The notes under the pieces are model-generated. The model was not told where the DNA came from. It saw nothing but the letters and a program-made list of their open reading frames with translations, and did not search any database. 64,000 nucleotides of DNA. Origin: Yersinia hibernica. Lineage in GTDB: Bacteria; Pseudomonadota; Gammaproteobacteria; Enterobacterales; Enterobacteriaceae. Each line of letters starts with the position of its first letter. The first letter of the stretch is position 1. The DNA lies in contig NZ_CP032487.1 in NCBI RefSeq assembly GCF_004124235.1, positions 3,410,001 to 3,474,000 on the forward strand, read 5' to 3'. Below are positions 21,190 to 30,955 of the stretch, one piece after another. Made by a program: the position numbers and the translations under genes.

Positions 21190-22419
21190 TTAATGGTGAG
21201 ACCATTCAATGCTGCTGATATCCACGCCCTGCTTGAACATCTCCCATAGCGGAGACAAATCACGCAGACGGCCAATAGATTTACGTACCAGCGCAATGGC
21301 GTAGTCTACCTCTGCTTCAGTGGTGAAACGCCCCAGAGAGAAACGGATTGAACTGTGAGCCAGTTCATCGTTCATCCCCAACGCACGCAACACGTAAGAA
21401 GGTTCCAGACTCGCGGAGGTACAGGCTGAACCTGACGAAACAGCCAGATCTTTCAGTGCCATAATAAGCGACTCACCCTCAACATAGTTGAAGCTGACGT
21501 TAAGAATGCCAGGTGCGCCATTCTCCAAATCGCCATTCAGGTAAACTTCTTCGATATCTTTGATGCCGTTCCACAGCCGCAGACGCAGTGAGCGCAGACG
21601 CGCCGCCTCGCTTTCCATCTCTTCTTTGGCAATACGGTAAGCTTCACCCATGCCCACTATCTGATGCACTGGCAAGGTACCAGAGCGCATACCGCGTTCA
21701 TGGCCACCGCCGTGCTGCTGTGCTTCAATACGAATACGTGGTTTACGGCGAACAAACAGTGCGCCAATGCCCATCGGGCCATAAACTTTATGGGCAGAGA
21801 AAGACATCAAATCGACTTTCAGCTTGCTCAGGTCAATCGGTAATTTACCCACGCTTTGGGTCGCATCGACGTGGAAAATGATCCCGCGACTACGGCACAT
21901 TTCGCCGATTTCAGCGATATCCTGCACCACACCGATTTCATTGTTCACATGCATGATAGAAACCAGAATGGTATCTTCACGCATTGCCGCTTCCAGCTGC
22001 TTCAGGTCGATAATACCGTTAGACTGAGGCGCCAAATAAGTCACTTCGAAGCCTTCACGCTCCAATTGGCGACAGGTATCCAGCACCGCTTTATGTTCAG
22101 TCTTACAGGTGATGATGTGCTTGCCTTTCTTCTGGTAGAAGTTAGCAGCACCTTTAATCGCGAGGTTATCGGACTCAGTTGCACCAGAGGTGAAGACAAT
22201 CTCACGAGGGTCTGCACCAACTAAGGCGGCAATATCATTACGTGCAATATCAACAGCTTCTTCTGCTTGCCAGCCAAATTTGTGGGAACGCGAGGCCGGG
22301 TTACCGAAAATACCGTCCAGAGTCAGGTACTGCATCATTTTTTCAGCGACACGAGGATCTACCGGGGTCGTTGCTGCATAATCCAGATAGATCGGTGTCT
22401 TTACTTTTGATTCTGTCAT
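21190..22419 (-). CDS. iscS: IscS, cysteine desulfurase
   Basis: 409 residues, about five longer at the N-terminus than in E. coli. The PLP-binding lysine is in [12 protein letters not shown]. The catalytic cysteine that carries the persulfide is in [14 protein letters not shown]. IscS supplies sulfur for Fe-S clusters, tRNA thiolation and other pathways. It lies 53 bases downstream of iscR in the same operon. Confidence 0.97.
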   Translation of the reverse strand: MTESKVKTPIYLDYAATTPVDPRVAEKMMQYLTLDGIFGNPASRSHKFGWQAEEAVDIARNDIAALVGADPREIVFTSGATESDNLAIKGAANFYQKKGKHIITCKTEHKAVLDTCRQLEREGFEVTYLAPQSNGIIDLKQLEAAMREDTILVSIMHVNNEIGVVQDIAEIGEMCRSRGIIFHVDATQSVGKLPIDLSKLKVDLMSFSAHKVYGPMGIGALFVRRKPRIRIEAQQHGGGHERGMRSGTLPVHQIVGMGEAYRIAKEEMESEAARLRSLRLRLWNGIKDIEEVYLNGDLENGAPGILNVSFNYVEGESLIMALKDLAVSSGSACTSASLEPSYVLRALGMNDELAHSSIRFSLGRFTTEAEVDYAIALVRKSIGRLRDLSPLWEMFKQGVDISSIEWSHH

Positions 22420-22472
22420 TGCTCTTATGCTCCGTACATCACTTCCAAAACGTAAAATTCCGCAGATTCTGC

Positions 22473-22967
22473 TTATGCGCGCAGATTGACGTTAATCGTC
22501 TCTTGCGGTCGGCCATTGGCCGTACGGCGCGTATCGTTATTTTGGCGATCCGCAACCTCAAGAATATCTTGGTTATTCACCAGTTCTGCCAATGTGATGT
22601 TGTTGAGGAAGCTGCTGATGCGCTCGCTCAAATCACGCCACAAGGTGTGAGTCAGGCAACGGTCGCCACCCTGACAACCCTCTTTACCTTGGCAACGGGT
22701 TGCATCGACTGATTCGTCAACGGCAGTGATAACAGCACCGACCGCGATTGCTGATGCATCTTTACCCAGCAGGTAACCGCCACCTGGACCACGAACGCTG
22801 GCCACTAAGCCATTTTTACGTAACCGTGAAAAAAGCTGTTCCAAGTAGGATAACGAGATCCCCTGACGCTCTGAAATATCTGCCAGAGGAACTGGCCCGT
22901 CCTGGGAATGTAATGCCACATCAAGCATGGCGGTCACGGCATAACGGCCTTTGGATGTCAGTCTCAT
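22473..22967 (-). CDS. iscR: IscR, Rrf2-family [2Fe-2S] regulator
   Basis: 164 residues from ATG 22967; the frame opens earlier, but [16 protein letters not shown] is the conserved start. A winged helix-turn-helix occupies the N-terminal half. The cluster ligands Cys92, Cys98 and Cys104 are intact ([13 protein letters not shown]), with His107 just after. Cluster-bound IscR represses the isc operon; apo-IscR acts at other promoters. Its own operators lie just upstream. Confidence 0.97.
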   Translation of the reverse strand: MRLTSKGRYAVTAMLDVALHSQDGPVPLADISERQGISLSYLEQLFSRLRKNGLVASVRGPGGGYLLGKDASAIAVGAVITAVDESVDATRCQGKEGCQGGDRCLTHTLWRDLSERISSFLNNITLAELVNNQDILEVADRQNNDTRRTANGRPQETINVNLRA

Positions 22968-23009
22968 AGCTAAAATTACCTGTTGGTGAGAACAAGCCAG
23001 AATTCTGAC

Positions 23010-23034
23010 ATTCTTGACTATTTTAGTCAACTAT
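23010..23034. promoter_or_regulatory. Type 1 IscR operator upstream of iscR
   Basis: The core TTGACTATTTTAGTCAACTA within this 25-bp site fits the type 1 IscR consensus at all but one position. It lies 43 bases upstream of the iscR start, so it can give feedback repression by holo-IscR. Confidence 0.8.
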
Positions 23035-23059
23035 TTAACCTAGTAATTCACTCAAGTAT
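23035..23059. promoter_or_regulatory. Second, weaker IscR-like operator
   Basis: It directly abuts the first site and matches the type 1 consensus at about 20 of 25 positions (CCTAGTAATTCACTCAAGTA core). Tandem IscR sites are known at the E. coli iscR promoter. Confidence 0.5.
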
Positions 23060-23123
23060 TATTTAACTATTTCATTTTCAATAATATTGACTGAACTCTA
23101 TAATAACCGTCTGATATACAATA

Positions 23124-23897
23124 TTAATTTTTGTCGCCGTGACCATTGATACCCGTGATGCTTCGTGGGTATTTATCTTGTTTTTCAATAGATGTCAGCA
23201 TCCCACGCAAGATATTCAGCTCTTGGGCCTCTGGTCGAGCGCGGGTAAACAAGCGGCGCAATTTGCTCATAATCTGCCCTGGATGAGCCTGGCGTATAAA
23301 GCCAGTATGAGACAAAACCTGCTCCAGATGCAGATAGAAACGTTCCAAATCATCAACTAACGGATATGGGGCTTCCTCTTCTTCTACTGCTGGTGCCGCC
23401 GCTTGTTGGCGATCAAGGAATGCCACCCGCACTTCATACGCCAGAATCTGCACCGCCATGGCCAAGTTCAGTGAACTGTATTCCGGGTTTGCCGGGATAG
23501 CCACATGATAATGACACTTTTGCAGCTCATCATTCGTCAGGCCAACTCGTTCACGGCCAAACACTAACGCGACAGGCGCATGTTCAGCTTCACGCGCACT
23601 GCGAACACCGCACTCGCGCGGCTCCAACATCGGCCAAGGCAAGGTGCGAGAGCGAGCGCTGGTGCCAACCACCAGACTGCATCCTGCCAGCGCTTCATCC
23701 AGAGTATCAACGATGGTGGCATTGCCAATCACATCGCTGGCACCCGCCGACAGCGCAATAGCCTGAGAATCGGGTTTTACTAAAGGATTGACCAGATATA
23801 AATTGGTTAATCCCATTGTTTTCATGGCCCTGGCTGTAGAACCCATATTGCCGGTGTGCGAGGTCTCAACCAAAACGATACGAATATTGTGTAACAT
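23124..23897 (-). CDS. trmJ: TrmJ, tRNA (cytidine/uridine-2'-O-)-methyltransferase
   Basis: 257 residues from ATG 23897; the frame opens 27 codons earlier, but [17 protein letters not shown] is the conserved SPOUT-family start. Knot motifs are visible in [14 protein letters not shown] and [19 protein letters not shown]. TrmJ methylates the ribose 2'-OH of residue 32 in several tRNAs. It is divergent from suhB, with a 118-base shared promoter region. Confidence 0.95.
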   Translation of the reverse strand: MLHNIRIVLVETSHTGNMGSTARAMKTMGLTNLYLVNPLVKPDSQAIALSAGASDVIGNATIVDTLDEALAGCSLVVGTSARSRTLPWPMLEPRECGVRSAREAEHAPVALVFGRERVGLTNDELQKCHYHVAIPANPEYSSLNLAMAVQILAYEVRVAFLDRQQAAAPAVEEEEAPYPLVDDLERFYLHLEQVLSHTGFIRQAHPGQIMSKLRRLFTRARPEAQELNILRGMLTSIEKQDKYPRSITGINGHGDKN

Positions 23898-24015
23898 ACA
23901 AACTCTGAGGATAACGGGGAATCGGCATATCTTAACACAGACATAGGCATTTATCAGACTACCTGCTATACTACGCACCGTTTCTCGTTCTTTAACATCC
24001 TAGTGGAAGATACCC

Positions 24016-24819
24016 ATGCATCCGATGCTGACTATCGCCATACGCGCTGCGCGTAAGGCCGGTAACCTGATTGCCAAAAATTATGAAACTCCGGACGCTG
24101 TTGAAGCGAGCCAGAAAGGCAGTAATGACTTTGTTACCAACGTAGACCGCGACTCAGAAAGTCTGATTGTCGACGTTATCCGTAAATCTTATCCCAAACA
24201 CACTATTATTGGTGAAGAATGCGGTCATTTAGTTGGCGAAGACGATGATATACAATGGGTTATTGATCCACTGGATGGCACTACCAACTTCATTAAACGT
24301 CTCCCACACTTCGCAGTCTCTATCGCCGTTCGCATCAAAGGCCGCACCGAAGTTGCCGTGGTCTATGACCCAATGCGTAACGAACTGTTTACCGCGACGC
24401 GCGGTCAAGGCGCTCAGTTAAATGGCTACCGTCTGCGTGGTACTAATGCCAAAGAGTTAGACGGCACGATTCTGGCGACCGGCTTCCCATTCAAAGCGAA
24501 ACAGCATGCTCCGGCGTATATCCGCGTTGTTGGCAAATTATTTGAGCAGTGTGCCGACTTCCGCCGCACGGGTTCAGCAGCACTGGATTTGGCTTATGTT
24601 GCCGCGGGCCGTGTTGATGGTTTCTTTGAGATTGGGCTGAAGCCTTGGGATTTTGCCGGTGGCGAACTGCTGGTGCGTGAATCTGGCGGCATCGTGACTG
24701 ACTTTGCTGGCGGCCATAATCATTTCAGTTCAGGTAACATCGTTGCCGGTAACCCACGCATTGTGAAATCTATCGTTCAAGCAATGAGCGACGAAATCAG
24801 TGATGCATTGAAGCGTTAA
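24016..24819 (+). CDS. suhB: SuhB, inositol-1-monophosphatase / rRNA transcription antitermination factor
   Basis: 267 residues. Metal-binding motifs are in GEECGH, IDPLDGTTNF and WDFAGGELLVRESGG, so the phosphatase site is intact. In E. coli SuhB also joins the NusA/NusB/NusE/NusG complex for rRNA antitermination. A clear terminator follows the gene. Confidence 0.96.
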   Translation: MHPMLTIAIRAARKAGNLIAKNYETPDAVEASQKGSNDFVTNVDRDSESLIVDVIRKSYPKHTIIGEECGHLVGEDDDIQWVIDPLDGTTNFIKRLPHFAVSIAVRIKGRTEVAVVYDPMRNELFTATRGQGAQLNGYRLRGTNAKELDGTILATGFPFKAKQHAPAYIRVVGKLFEQCADFRRTGSAALDLAYVAAGRVDGFFEIGLKPWDFAGGELLVRESGGIVTDFAGGHNHFSSGNIVAGNPRIVKSIVQAMSDEISDALKR

Positions 24820-24847
24820 TTCTATACAAATAACGGTTTCATATCAT

Positions 24848-24880
24848 AAAGCCAGTCTGGGTTAGCCGACTGGCTTTTTT
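24848..24880 (+). terminator. Rho-independent terminator of suhB
   Basis: AAAGCCAGTC pairs with GACTGGCTTT, followed by a T run. It lies 28 bases after the suhB stop and upstream of the convergent NicO permease end. Confidence 0.9.
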
Positions 24881-24890
24881 ATTGTCAGCC

Positions 24891-25907
24891 TTAGCGCCCA
24901 AAGGGCCTAACTCCGCCGATAAAGTCCGGTTGGCTGGAGAGATAAAGCAGAACTCCGGCAAACAACAAAATTAAGCCGCCGGTCAATGCCAACGTCGCCC
25001 AAGCTATCGCTCCCCAGGCCGCTGGAGCCCTTTTGCGGCTTAGATGCACCGCCAATCGCCGCGCATAATGCACGAATAATGCCAGTAACGAGATGGTCAA
25101 TGAGGTGCCTAGCGCCATCGCCATCGCCGAAAGAATCCCCCACCAGTAAACCCCAATCACCTTGGCAAACAGCAGCACCATAATGGCACCAGAGCAAGGC
25201 CGCATCCCCATGGCCAGCACAATTGCCAAACGGGTACGCCAGTCATCGCCAGCTTGTAACTCTTGCGCACTCGGCATATGGCGGTGCCCACAGCCGCAAC
25301 TCTCACTGTGAATGTGGCCCGCGCTCAGCGGCTGAATGCTTTGGATGCTGATTTTCTGCGGTCTCAGCGCCTTTATCTGCCAATAAAGGCGCTTTATGGC
25401 CCGCAAACATAACAAAACCCCAAGCACAATAACCAACAGAAAACTGCCCTTTTCCAGCCAGAAACTGCTTTGATGCAAATAGCGAGAGGAAAGTTGCAAC
25501 ATGCCCAACAGCACGGTCACCAGCAGGATAGCAACCCCGCCTTGCAATATCGACGCCGCAAAAGTGAGCTTTAAACTGTTTTTTAGCTGTGCCGGATGGG
25601 TTGCCAGATAAGTCACAATCACTATTTTGCCGTGCCCTGGCCCCATGGCATGGAGTACACCATAAATCAAGCTGAACATCATCAGCGCTAAGCCGGTCTG
25701 ATGCGGGTGGGCTTTCACCTGTTGCAGTAGCTGGGCCAGCTGCTGATGCATGCTTTTTTGCCAAACCACGGTTTTGAACAACAGTTCCGGCCAATAAAGC
25801 CAGGCAAGCTGCACCGCACCGGCCAGCAGCACTAAAAATGCCAGTAGCGGCCATAAGTTGATGAGCCAATGTCTGGGCCGCGCAGCATGGGTGAAACCTA
25901 CTGACAT
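24891..25907 (-). CDS. NicO-family nickel/cobalt (metal) permease
   Basis: 338 residues with about six membrane helices. The metal-selectivity signature is in MGPGHGKIVIVTY, the NicO/RcnA type. A cytoplasmic His/Cys loop (HIHSESCGCGHRHM) could bind metal, and a second motif MGMRPCSGAIMVLLF is conserved in the family. Direction (uptake or efflux) and substrate (Ni, Co or Zn) cannot be decided from sequence. It overlaps the upstream DUF1007 gene by 10 bases, so the two are coupled and probably act together. Confidence 0.85.
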   Translation of the reverse strand: MSVGFTHAARPRHWLINLWPLLAFLVLLAGAVQLAWLYWPELLFKTVVWQKSMHQQLAQLLQQVKAHPHQTGLALMMFSLIYGVLHAMGPGHGKIVIVTYLATHPAQLKNSLKLTFAASILQGGVAILLVTVLLGMLQLSSRYLHQSSFWLEKGSFLLVIVLGVLLCLRAIKRLYWQIKALRPQKISIQSIQPLSAGHIHSESCGCGHRHMPSAQELQAGDDWRTRLAIVLAMGMRPCSGAIMVLLFAKVIGVYWWGILSAMAMALGTSLTISLLALFVHYARRLAVHLSRKRAPAAWGAIAWATLALTGGLILLFAGVLLYLSSQPDFIGGVRPFGR

Positions 25908-26569
25908 TGTACGGTTACCCGTTGGGCGAATTGTTTGCCAAGTTCCATATCTTCTCCCGGTGAGTCACTCTTATCCAAGGACAGGGCATAAGCCTGTAAT
26001 GAGGCATTTGGATTGGGGGTGAATAAAGTTAATTTGCAGTTTTTTTCCATTTCAGCCGACAACCTTACCGCCTTATTACCGGGGTAAGTCATATCCACAA
26101 AGTAAGTGGGGTCGTAAGTCGAGATAATAAAAGGCTTTCCAGCCAAGGGTTGCGGCTCAGCCAAAGGCAAAACAAACGTCAAAACCGCCTGATGGCCCTT
26201 ACGTGACAAATGATATTCTGTCGGCAAATTTTTATATTTCATCGGCTTACCGTCACGGTATATATCCGTGAAATAGTGCTGGCCCAGCACATTGGCCATC
26301 ACTTCAGCGGCCAGTTTCTTCCAGATTTCGGAGTCACTTTTGGCATTTTCTGCGTCATATAACAGATCTGCAGAAGTTATTTCATCCATCGTCCAGACCA
26401 TTTTTACCCCCACTAACCTCTCTTTTTCACTAACGAAAGTCGCATCCATGTCAATAAAGCTGTGCGGGTGGGCCGCAGCAAAGTGGCTATAAATAAGAGA
26501 GCAGCTCACTAACAGCAGGACTATCAGCCGCTTAACCCTAATTTTGTTATAATGTAACATAGACCACAT
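25898..26569 (-). CDS. DUF1007-family exported protein, partner of the NicO permease
   Basis: 223 residues. The start at ATG 26569 has a good AAGGA ribosome site 7 bases upstream. A signal peptide (LIVLLLVSCSLIYSHFAAA) ends before the mature HPHSFIDMDATF, typical of DUF1007. The N-terminal His residues suggest metal capture in the periplasm, but this is inferred. Its coupling to a NicO permease is a recurring bacterial arrangement. A Zur-like palindrome covers codons 4-8. Confidence 0.8.
   Translation of the reverse strand: MWSMLHYNKIRVKRLIVLLLVSCSLIYSHFAAAHPHSFIDMDATFVSEKERLVGVKMVWTMDEITSADLLYDAENAKSDSEIWKKLAAEVMANVLGQHYFTDIYRDGKPMKYKNLPTEYHLSRKGHQAVLTFVLPLAEPQPLAGKPFIISTYDPTYFVDMTYPGNKAVRLSAEMEKNCKLTLFTPNPNASLQAYALSLDKSDSPGEDMELGKQFAQRVTVQCQ
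26545..26559. promoter_or_regulatory. Zur-like palindrome at the start of the DUF1007 gene
   Basis: TGTTATAATGTAACA differs by one base from a near-perfect Zur-box core (TGTTATAATATAACA). It lies inside the first codons of the gene, not in the promoter, so regulation by zinc is only a possibility. Confidence 0.35.
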
Positions 26570-26712
26570 GAATCAATCCTTGGAAATTCTGCAATAACTG
26601 TGATGTAAGTTGTAAGTCGATGTAAAAGCCCATGACCCCAGTAAACTGAATAGAATCTCTTTTGCTATGCTTAGTGATGATGAATAACCACACATCCATC
26701 ACGGAAGGTTAT

Positions 26713-27996
26713 ATGCGCTTGGACACGTCTATTGTGCCCCAGTTATCCAGTCAGCCACTATCCGGCCAACAACGCCGCTGCCATATGTTGCTGATGCTGT
26801 TTATGCCCGCCAGCACAGTAAAGCTGGACACCATCAGCCAATTTAATGGTGTCGGGCAGCCAACTACCCGGCAAGATATAGCCGAGGTTGCCAATGAAAT
26901 CCAGCGTTTCTACCATTTGCAACTGAGTACCCAGGCCAATAAGAGTTGCTTGATTGAGGGTAATCGGCTTGATAAAAGATTGTGCTTAATCCACTGGCTG
27001 CGCCGGGGAGTGCGCTATTGCCCTGAGTTTGTAGAACACCATTTCGCCCCCAGCTTATATGATGCGCTCTCATGGGATAACCGACTCATTTCAGAGGATT
27101 TACCAAAGATTATTACCCAATGCGAACCCTATCTGAGCCGCCAGCTTAATGAAAAGGATCGCCAGTTTTTGCAACTGTATTTGGCTTATTGCGCTTGGGA
27201 AAATCGGCAACATACTCTGCCAGAGTTATCCCTCACACAGCAACACTGGCTGACACGCAAACCCGCGCTGGTAGCGGCTGACAGCCTATTTGATTCATTT
27301 AATCCGCTGTTAGGTCATCCACTCGATAAAATCGAACGCGACTTGCTCATTCTGATGCTAACAATGATTAAGGCGCACAGTTATCACAGTAGCCAATCAG
27401 CGGAAGATGCGCGCCTGTTTAAGGCTATTGACCAGTTAGTTCTGCGTTTTCAACAACTTTCCGCTATGACATTGAGCAGCAATGAGATGTTAATGAGCCA
27501 ACTTTTCGCTCACCTCGCCCCAGCTATTGAGCGCTGTTATTTTAATATCGGTATTGATAATTCATCACTGAAAGAGGTCAATCGCCAATATCCGCGGCTG
27601 TTACGCACAACCCAGCAGGCCCTGATAGCTTTCGAACAAGAGTATCAAATCCAATTTTCTCCTGCCGAAGTGGCCCTAATAGCCATTAGTTTTGGTGCCT
27701 GGTTAATGCAGGAAAATGCCTTACAGGAAAAACAGGTGCTGATGTTGACGCAAAATAATCCAGAATTGGAACAACAAGTTGAGCAGCAAATCCGTGAGTT
27801 AACGCTTTTGCCATTACATATTAAGCACTTGCCCACTGATACATACCTGCAATCGGGCGCACCCGCCGGCACCGCCGTGGTGCTAACGCCCTATGCAATG
27901 CAACAACCTGAATCCCTCCCCCCGCTGATTCAGGTGTTGTTGCCAATGAGTGAACAGCAAAATAAGCAGTTACGCCGTCTATTAGATGTGCCCTAA
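26713..27996 (+). CDS. csiE: CsiE, stationary-phase-inducible PRD-domain protein
   Basis: 427 residues from ATG 26713, chosen for its GGAAGG ribosome site and match to the CsiE N-terminus; the frame opens 17 codons earlier. The C-terminal part shows PRD-like segments (EFEQEYQIQFSPAEVALIAI... similar to BglG-type antiterminators) but no RNA-binding CAT domain. E. coli csiE is induced in stationary phase; its role is unknown. It converges on hcaT with a 3-base overlap of stop regions. Confidence 0.9.
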   Translation: MRLDTSIVPQLSSQPLSGQQRRCHMLLMLFMPASTVKLDTISQFNGVGQPTTRQDIAEVANEIQRFYHLQLSTQANKSCLIEGNRLDKRLCLIHWLRRGVRYCPEFVEHHFAPSLYDALSWDNRLISEDLPKIITQCEPYLSRQLNEKDRQFLQLYLAYCAWENRQHTLPELSLTQQHWLTRKPALVAADSLFDSFNPLLGHPLDKIERDLLILMLTMIKAHSYHSSQSAEDARLFKAIDQLVLRFQQLSAMTLSSNEMLMSQLFAHLAPAIERCYFNIGIDNSSLKEVNRQYPRLLRTTQQALIAFEQEYQIQFSPAEVALIAISFGAWLMQENALQEKQVLMLTQNNPELEQQVEQQIRELTLLPLHIKHLPTDTYLQSGAPAGTAVVLTPYAMQQPESLPPLIQVLLPMSEQQNKQLRRLLDVP

Positions 27997-29150
27997 TCGG
28001 CGAGATCTTCTGAGTTTGCTACCACCCGAGGGCGAATAAACAGTGCCGGTATGACTATCAATGCCATCACCCAGAACACCCCGCCTTGATAATGCTCGAA
28101 CAGGAAGCCCGAAATAACCGTCATTACCGCAATGCCCCCGCCCATCGCCAGTGCAGAATAAACTGACTGCAAACGAATGACATCCGCCCCACGTCGGGCA
28201 GCAATAAAGCGCATTGCCGCCAGATGGCAAACAGTGAATGAGCCACAATGCAGAATTTGAATCAAGATGAGCCACGGCAACTCCGTGGTTGAGGCCATCA
28301 GGCTCCAGCGGATAATGCCACTCACCGCTGAAAGCAGTAACAGGCTACGGGCCGTCCAGCGGCGGAACAGGATATTGCTGAATGCGAACACCAGAATCTC
28401 GGCCACCACCCCCAGTGACCATAAATAGCCAATTGTTGCGGTGGAATAACCGGCCTCTTGCCAGTAAATTGAACTGAAACTGTAATAGCCGGCATGTGCG
28501 CCTTGTAATAGGGTCACACACAGTAAAAAGCGCCATACCTGCGGCTCGGATAACAACACTTTCCATCGGGTCGCCGTCACCTTGCGCTGTTTAATCTCCC
28601 CCTGCGGCATCACACTCGGCTTCAGCAATGCTCCCAGTAACATCGCTGAGACACCGAAAAGCAAACTGTAAAGAATGGCCGGATGGCCCCAAACAGAGAC
28701 CAGTTTCCCGGTCAATGCAGAACCGATAACAAACGCCAGTGACCCCCAGAGCCGGACTTTGCCATAATCCATGGTTATCTGTTTTTGCCAAGTCGCCGCC
28801 AGCGCATCCGTCAGGGGCACCAGTGGGCCAAAAAACAGGTTAAAACCGGCAATAATTATCATCAGCCAAGCCCAACCATGGCCAAACCAAAAACCCACGG
28901 CACAGGCCAATGTCAGCAACGCCAGAATGCGGATTGCCGTGACCAGATGGGAAGGGTCTTTCACACTGGGGGCGATAATCAAGCTGCCGAGAAAGCGGGA
29001 AATTAGCCCGGCTCCCAGCAAAATACCAATGGTTTCAGGCGGTATCCCTTCGCCTTGCAGCCAGATGCCCCAAAAAGGCAGGAAAATCCCATAAGAAAAG
29101 AAATAGGTGAAATAGCTGAGCGACAGCCAACGTGTTGATTGCAGTACCAT
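27993..29150 (-). CDS. hcaT: HcaT-type MFS transporter (putative 3-phenylpropionate permease)
   Basis: 385 residues from ATG 29150, with a strong GGAGGG ribosome site; the frame opens 25 codons earlier. About 12 membrane helices. The N-terminus MVLQSTRWLSLSYFTYFFSY and the segment PLVPLTDALAATWQKQ match E. coli HcaT closely. No hca catabolic genes are present in the window, so the transported substrate here is uncertain. Confidence 0.88.
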   Translation of the reverse strand: MVLQSTRWLSLSYFTYFFSYGIFLPFWGIWLQGEGIPPETIGILLGAGLISRFLGSLIIAPSVKDPSHLVTAIRILALLTLACAVGFWFGHGWAWLMIIIAGFNLFFGPLVPLTDALAATWQKQITMDYGKVRLWGSLAFVIGSALTGKLVSVWGHPAILYSLLFGVSAMLLGALLKPSVMPQGEIKQRKVTATRWKVLLSEPQVWRFLLCVTLLQGAHAGYYSFSSIYWQEAGYSTATIGYLWSLGVVAEILVFAFSNILFRRWTARSLLLLSAVSGIIRWSLMASTTELPWLILIQILHCGSFTVCHLAAMRFIAARRGADVIRLQSVYSALAMGGGIAVMTVISGFLFEHYQGGVFWVMALIVIPALFIRPRVVANSEDLAD

Positions 29151-29264
29151 GAATCCCTCCGAGGTCAGCCCGCCACTGTGACAGAGGCCTCGTCCGCTCG
29201 CAACCTTGTCATTATGCAAACACATAATTTGAGATTAGCTTCACATTTACCTGCGGAAAATAAT

Positions 29265-29290
29265 AAAAAACCCGCATTTCGCGGGTTTTT
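29265..29290. terminator. Bidirectional terminator between hcaT and glyA
   Basis: AAAAAACCCGC-ATTTC-GCGGGTTTTT. On the minus strand the T run ends glyA transcription. On the plus strand nothing obvious reads into it. Confidence 0.9.
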
Positions 29291-29314
29291 ATTAGCAAAA
29301 TCAATTGGCCGAAA

Positions 29315-30568
29315 TTATGCGTAAACCGGGAAACGGGCGCAAATAGCCAAAACTTTCTGCTTGATGCGCTCGATGGTCGCTTCGTCGTTGATGTTATCCA
29401 ACACATCACACATCCAGCCCGCCAGCTCGCGCGACTCTTCTTCTTTGAAACCACGGCGAGTAATCGCCGGGCTACCAATACGCACACCAGAAGTGACGAA
29501 TGGGCTTTTCGGGTCGTTAGGCACGCTGTTTTTGTTCACAGTAATATTGGCATGACCCAACGCAGCATCGGCATCTTTACCGGTGATATTTTTATCAACC
29601 AAATCAAGCAAGAACAGGTGGTTATCTGTACCACCAGACACCACTTTGTAGCCACGTTCCAAGAATACCGACACCATGGCTTTAGCATTCTTAGCCACTT
29701 GCTGCTGATAAACTTTAAACTCAGGCTCCATGGCTTCTTTCAACGCGACCGCTTTACCCGCGATGACATGCATCAATGGGCCGCCCTGGTTCGCCGGGAA
29801 CACAGAGGAGTTCAGTTTTTTATACAGATCTTCATCGCCACCTTTCGCCAAAATCAAGCCGCCGCGTGGGCCAGCCAATGTTTTGTGCGTGGTCGTAGTC
29901 ACGACATGCGCATGTGGCACGGGGTTAGGGTAAACGCCCGCCGCTACCAGACCGGCTACGTGAGCCATATCGACAAAGAACCATGCGCCGATGCTATCAG
30001 CGATTTCGCGCATTTTTGCCCAATCAACAATACCGGAATAAGCAGAGAAGCCGCCGATGATCATTTTTGGTTTATGAATTTCGGCCTGACGCGCCATATC
30101 TTCATAATCAATTTTGCCAGACTCATCAATACCGTAAGGCACGATATTGTACAGTTTACCGGAGAAGTTAACCGGTGAGCCGTGGGTCAAATGGCCGCCG
30201 TGCGCCAGGTTCATCCCCAGAACTGTATCACCGGGTTGCAGCAACGCTGAGTAAACCGCCACGTTGGCCTGAGAACCGGAATGCGGCTGAACGTTGGCGT
30301 AATCTGCACCGAACAACTCTTTAGCGCGGTCAATAGCCAGCTGTTCTACAATGTCGACATACTCACAGCCACCGTAGTAACGCTTGCCCGGATAGCCTTC
30401 AGCATATTTGTTCGTCAACTGAGAACCTTGTGCCTGCATAACACGCGGGCTAGTGTAGTTCTCAGAGGCAATCAGCTCGACGTGCTCTTCCTGGCGCACC
30501 ACTTCTTGCTCCATTGCACGCCATAGATCTGCATCATAATCGGCAATGTTCATTTCACGCTTTAACAT
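29315..30568 (-). CDS. glyA: Serine hydroxymethyltransferase
   Basis: 417 residues, the standard length. The PLP-lysine lies in [15 protein letters not shown]. GlyA interconverts serine and glycine and loads one-carbon units on tetrahydrofolate. It is divergent from hmp. A PurR operator lies upstream, fitting its purine-linked control. Confidence 0.98.
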   Translation of the reverse strand: MLKREMNIADYDADLWRAMEQEVVRQEEHVELIASENYTSPRVMQAQGSQLTNKYAEGYPGKRYYGGCEYVDIVEQLAIDRAKELFGADYANVQPHSGSQANVAVYSALLQPGDTVLGMNLAHGGHLTHGSPVNFSGKLYNIVPYGIDESGKIDYEDMARQAEIHKPKMIIGGFSAYSGIVDWAKMREIADSIGAWFFVDMAHVAGLVAAGVYPNPVPHAHVVTTTTHKTLAGPRGGLILAKGGDEDLYKKLNSSVFPANQGGPLMHVIAGKAVALKEAMEPEFKVYQQQVAKNAKAMVSVFLERGYKVVSGGTDNHLFLLDLVDKNITGKDADAALGHANITVNKNSVPNDPKSPFVTSGVRIGSPAITRRGFKEEESRELAGWMCDVLDNINDEATIERIKQKVLAICARFPVYA

Positions 30569-30681
30569 CCGGCTCTCCTGACTTAGCTAACAAAATAGAC
30601 CTAATGAACAGCCCTTCTGGGCTTTATGACACAGTGTAAACTGTTTGCCCCCCGTTAAGATAGGTCTTGACAGAGGTTTTT

Positions 30682-30697
30682 ACGCAAACGATTGGCT
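30682..30697. promoter_or_regulatory. PurR operator of glyA
   Basis: ACGCAAACGATTGGCT is an imperfect palindrome of the PurR type. Its reverse complement AGCCAATCGTTTGCGT is close to the E. coli glyA operator as remembered. Confidence 0.75.
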
Positions 30698-30853
30698 CCA
30701 GTCTGCGTAAGGCTTTGACCTGTTCAGACTTCATCCAGCGCAACGGAATTATCCTCATATTCATTATGTGATTTTTTCATCTTCTGTGAACTGACGCAGT
30801 ACGCTAATCCCTTATAAGAAGGATGCGTATTTACAAGTTAAGCCGCAAACTAT

Positions 30854-30878
30854 AAGATGCATTTAAAATACATGTATT
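30854..30878. promoter_or_regulatory. NsrR-type nitric oxide operator of hmp
   Basis: AAGATGCATTT is followed by a five-base spacer and a degenerate inverted half (ACATGTATT). The left half and spacing match the E. coli hmp operator, which is relieved by NO. Confidence 0.75.
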
Positions 30879-30955
30879 AATTTACACACTATAAACCCCA
30901 GAATCATTGGCATTGCCACAAAGATGAAAGGGACAAAATATTTAAGGAGCACCGC

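Larger units (their letters stand above)
30569..30955. promoter_or_regulatory. Divergent glyA / hmp regulatory region
   Basis: 387 bases hold both promoters. A PurR box (30682-30697) lies on the glyA side, and an NsrR box (30854-30878) on the hmp side. MetR sites are expected here from E. coli but no clear TGAA-N5-TTCA match was found. Confidence 0.7.

Noticed and set aside
30700..30830. Possible MetR sites between glyA and hmp
   Set aside because: Expected from E. coli, but only poor matches to TGAA-N5-TTCA were seen.
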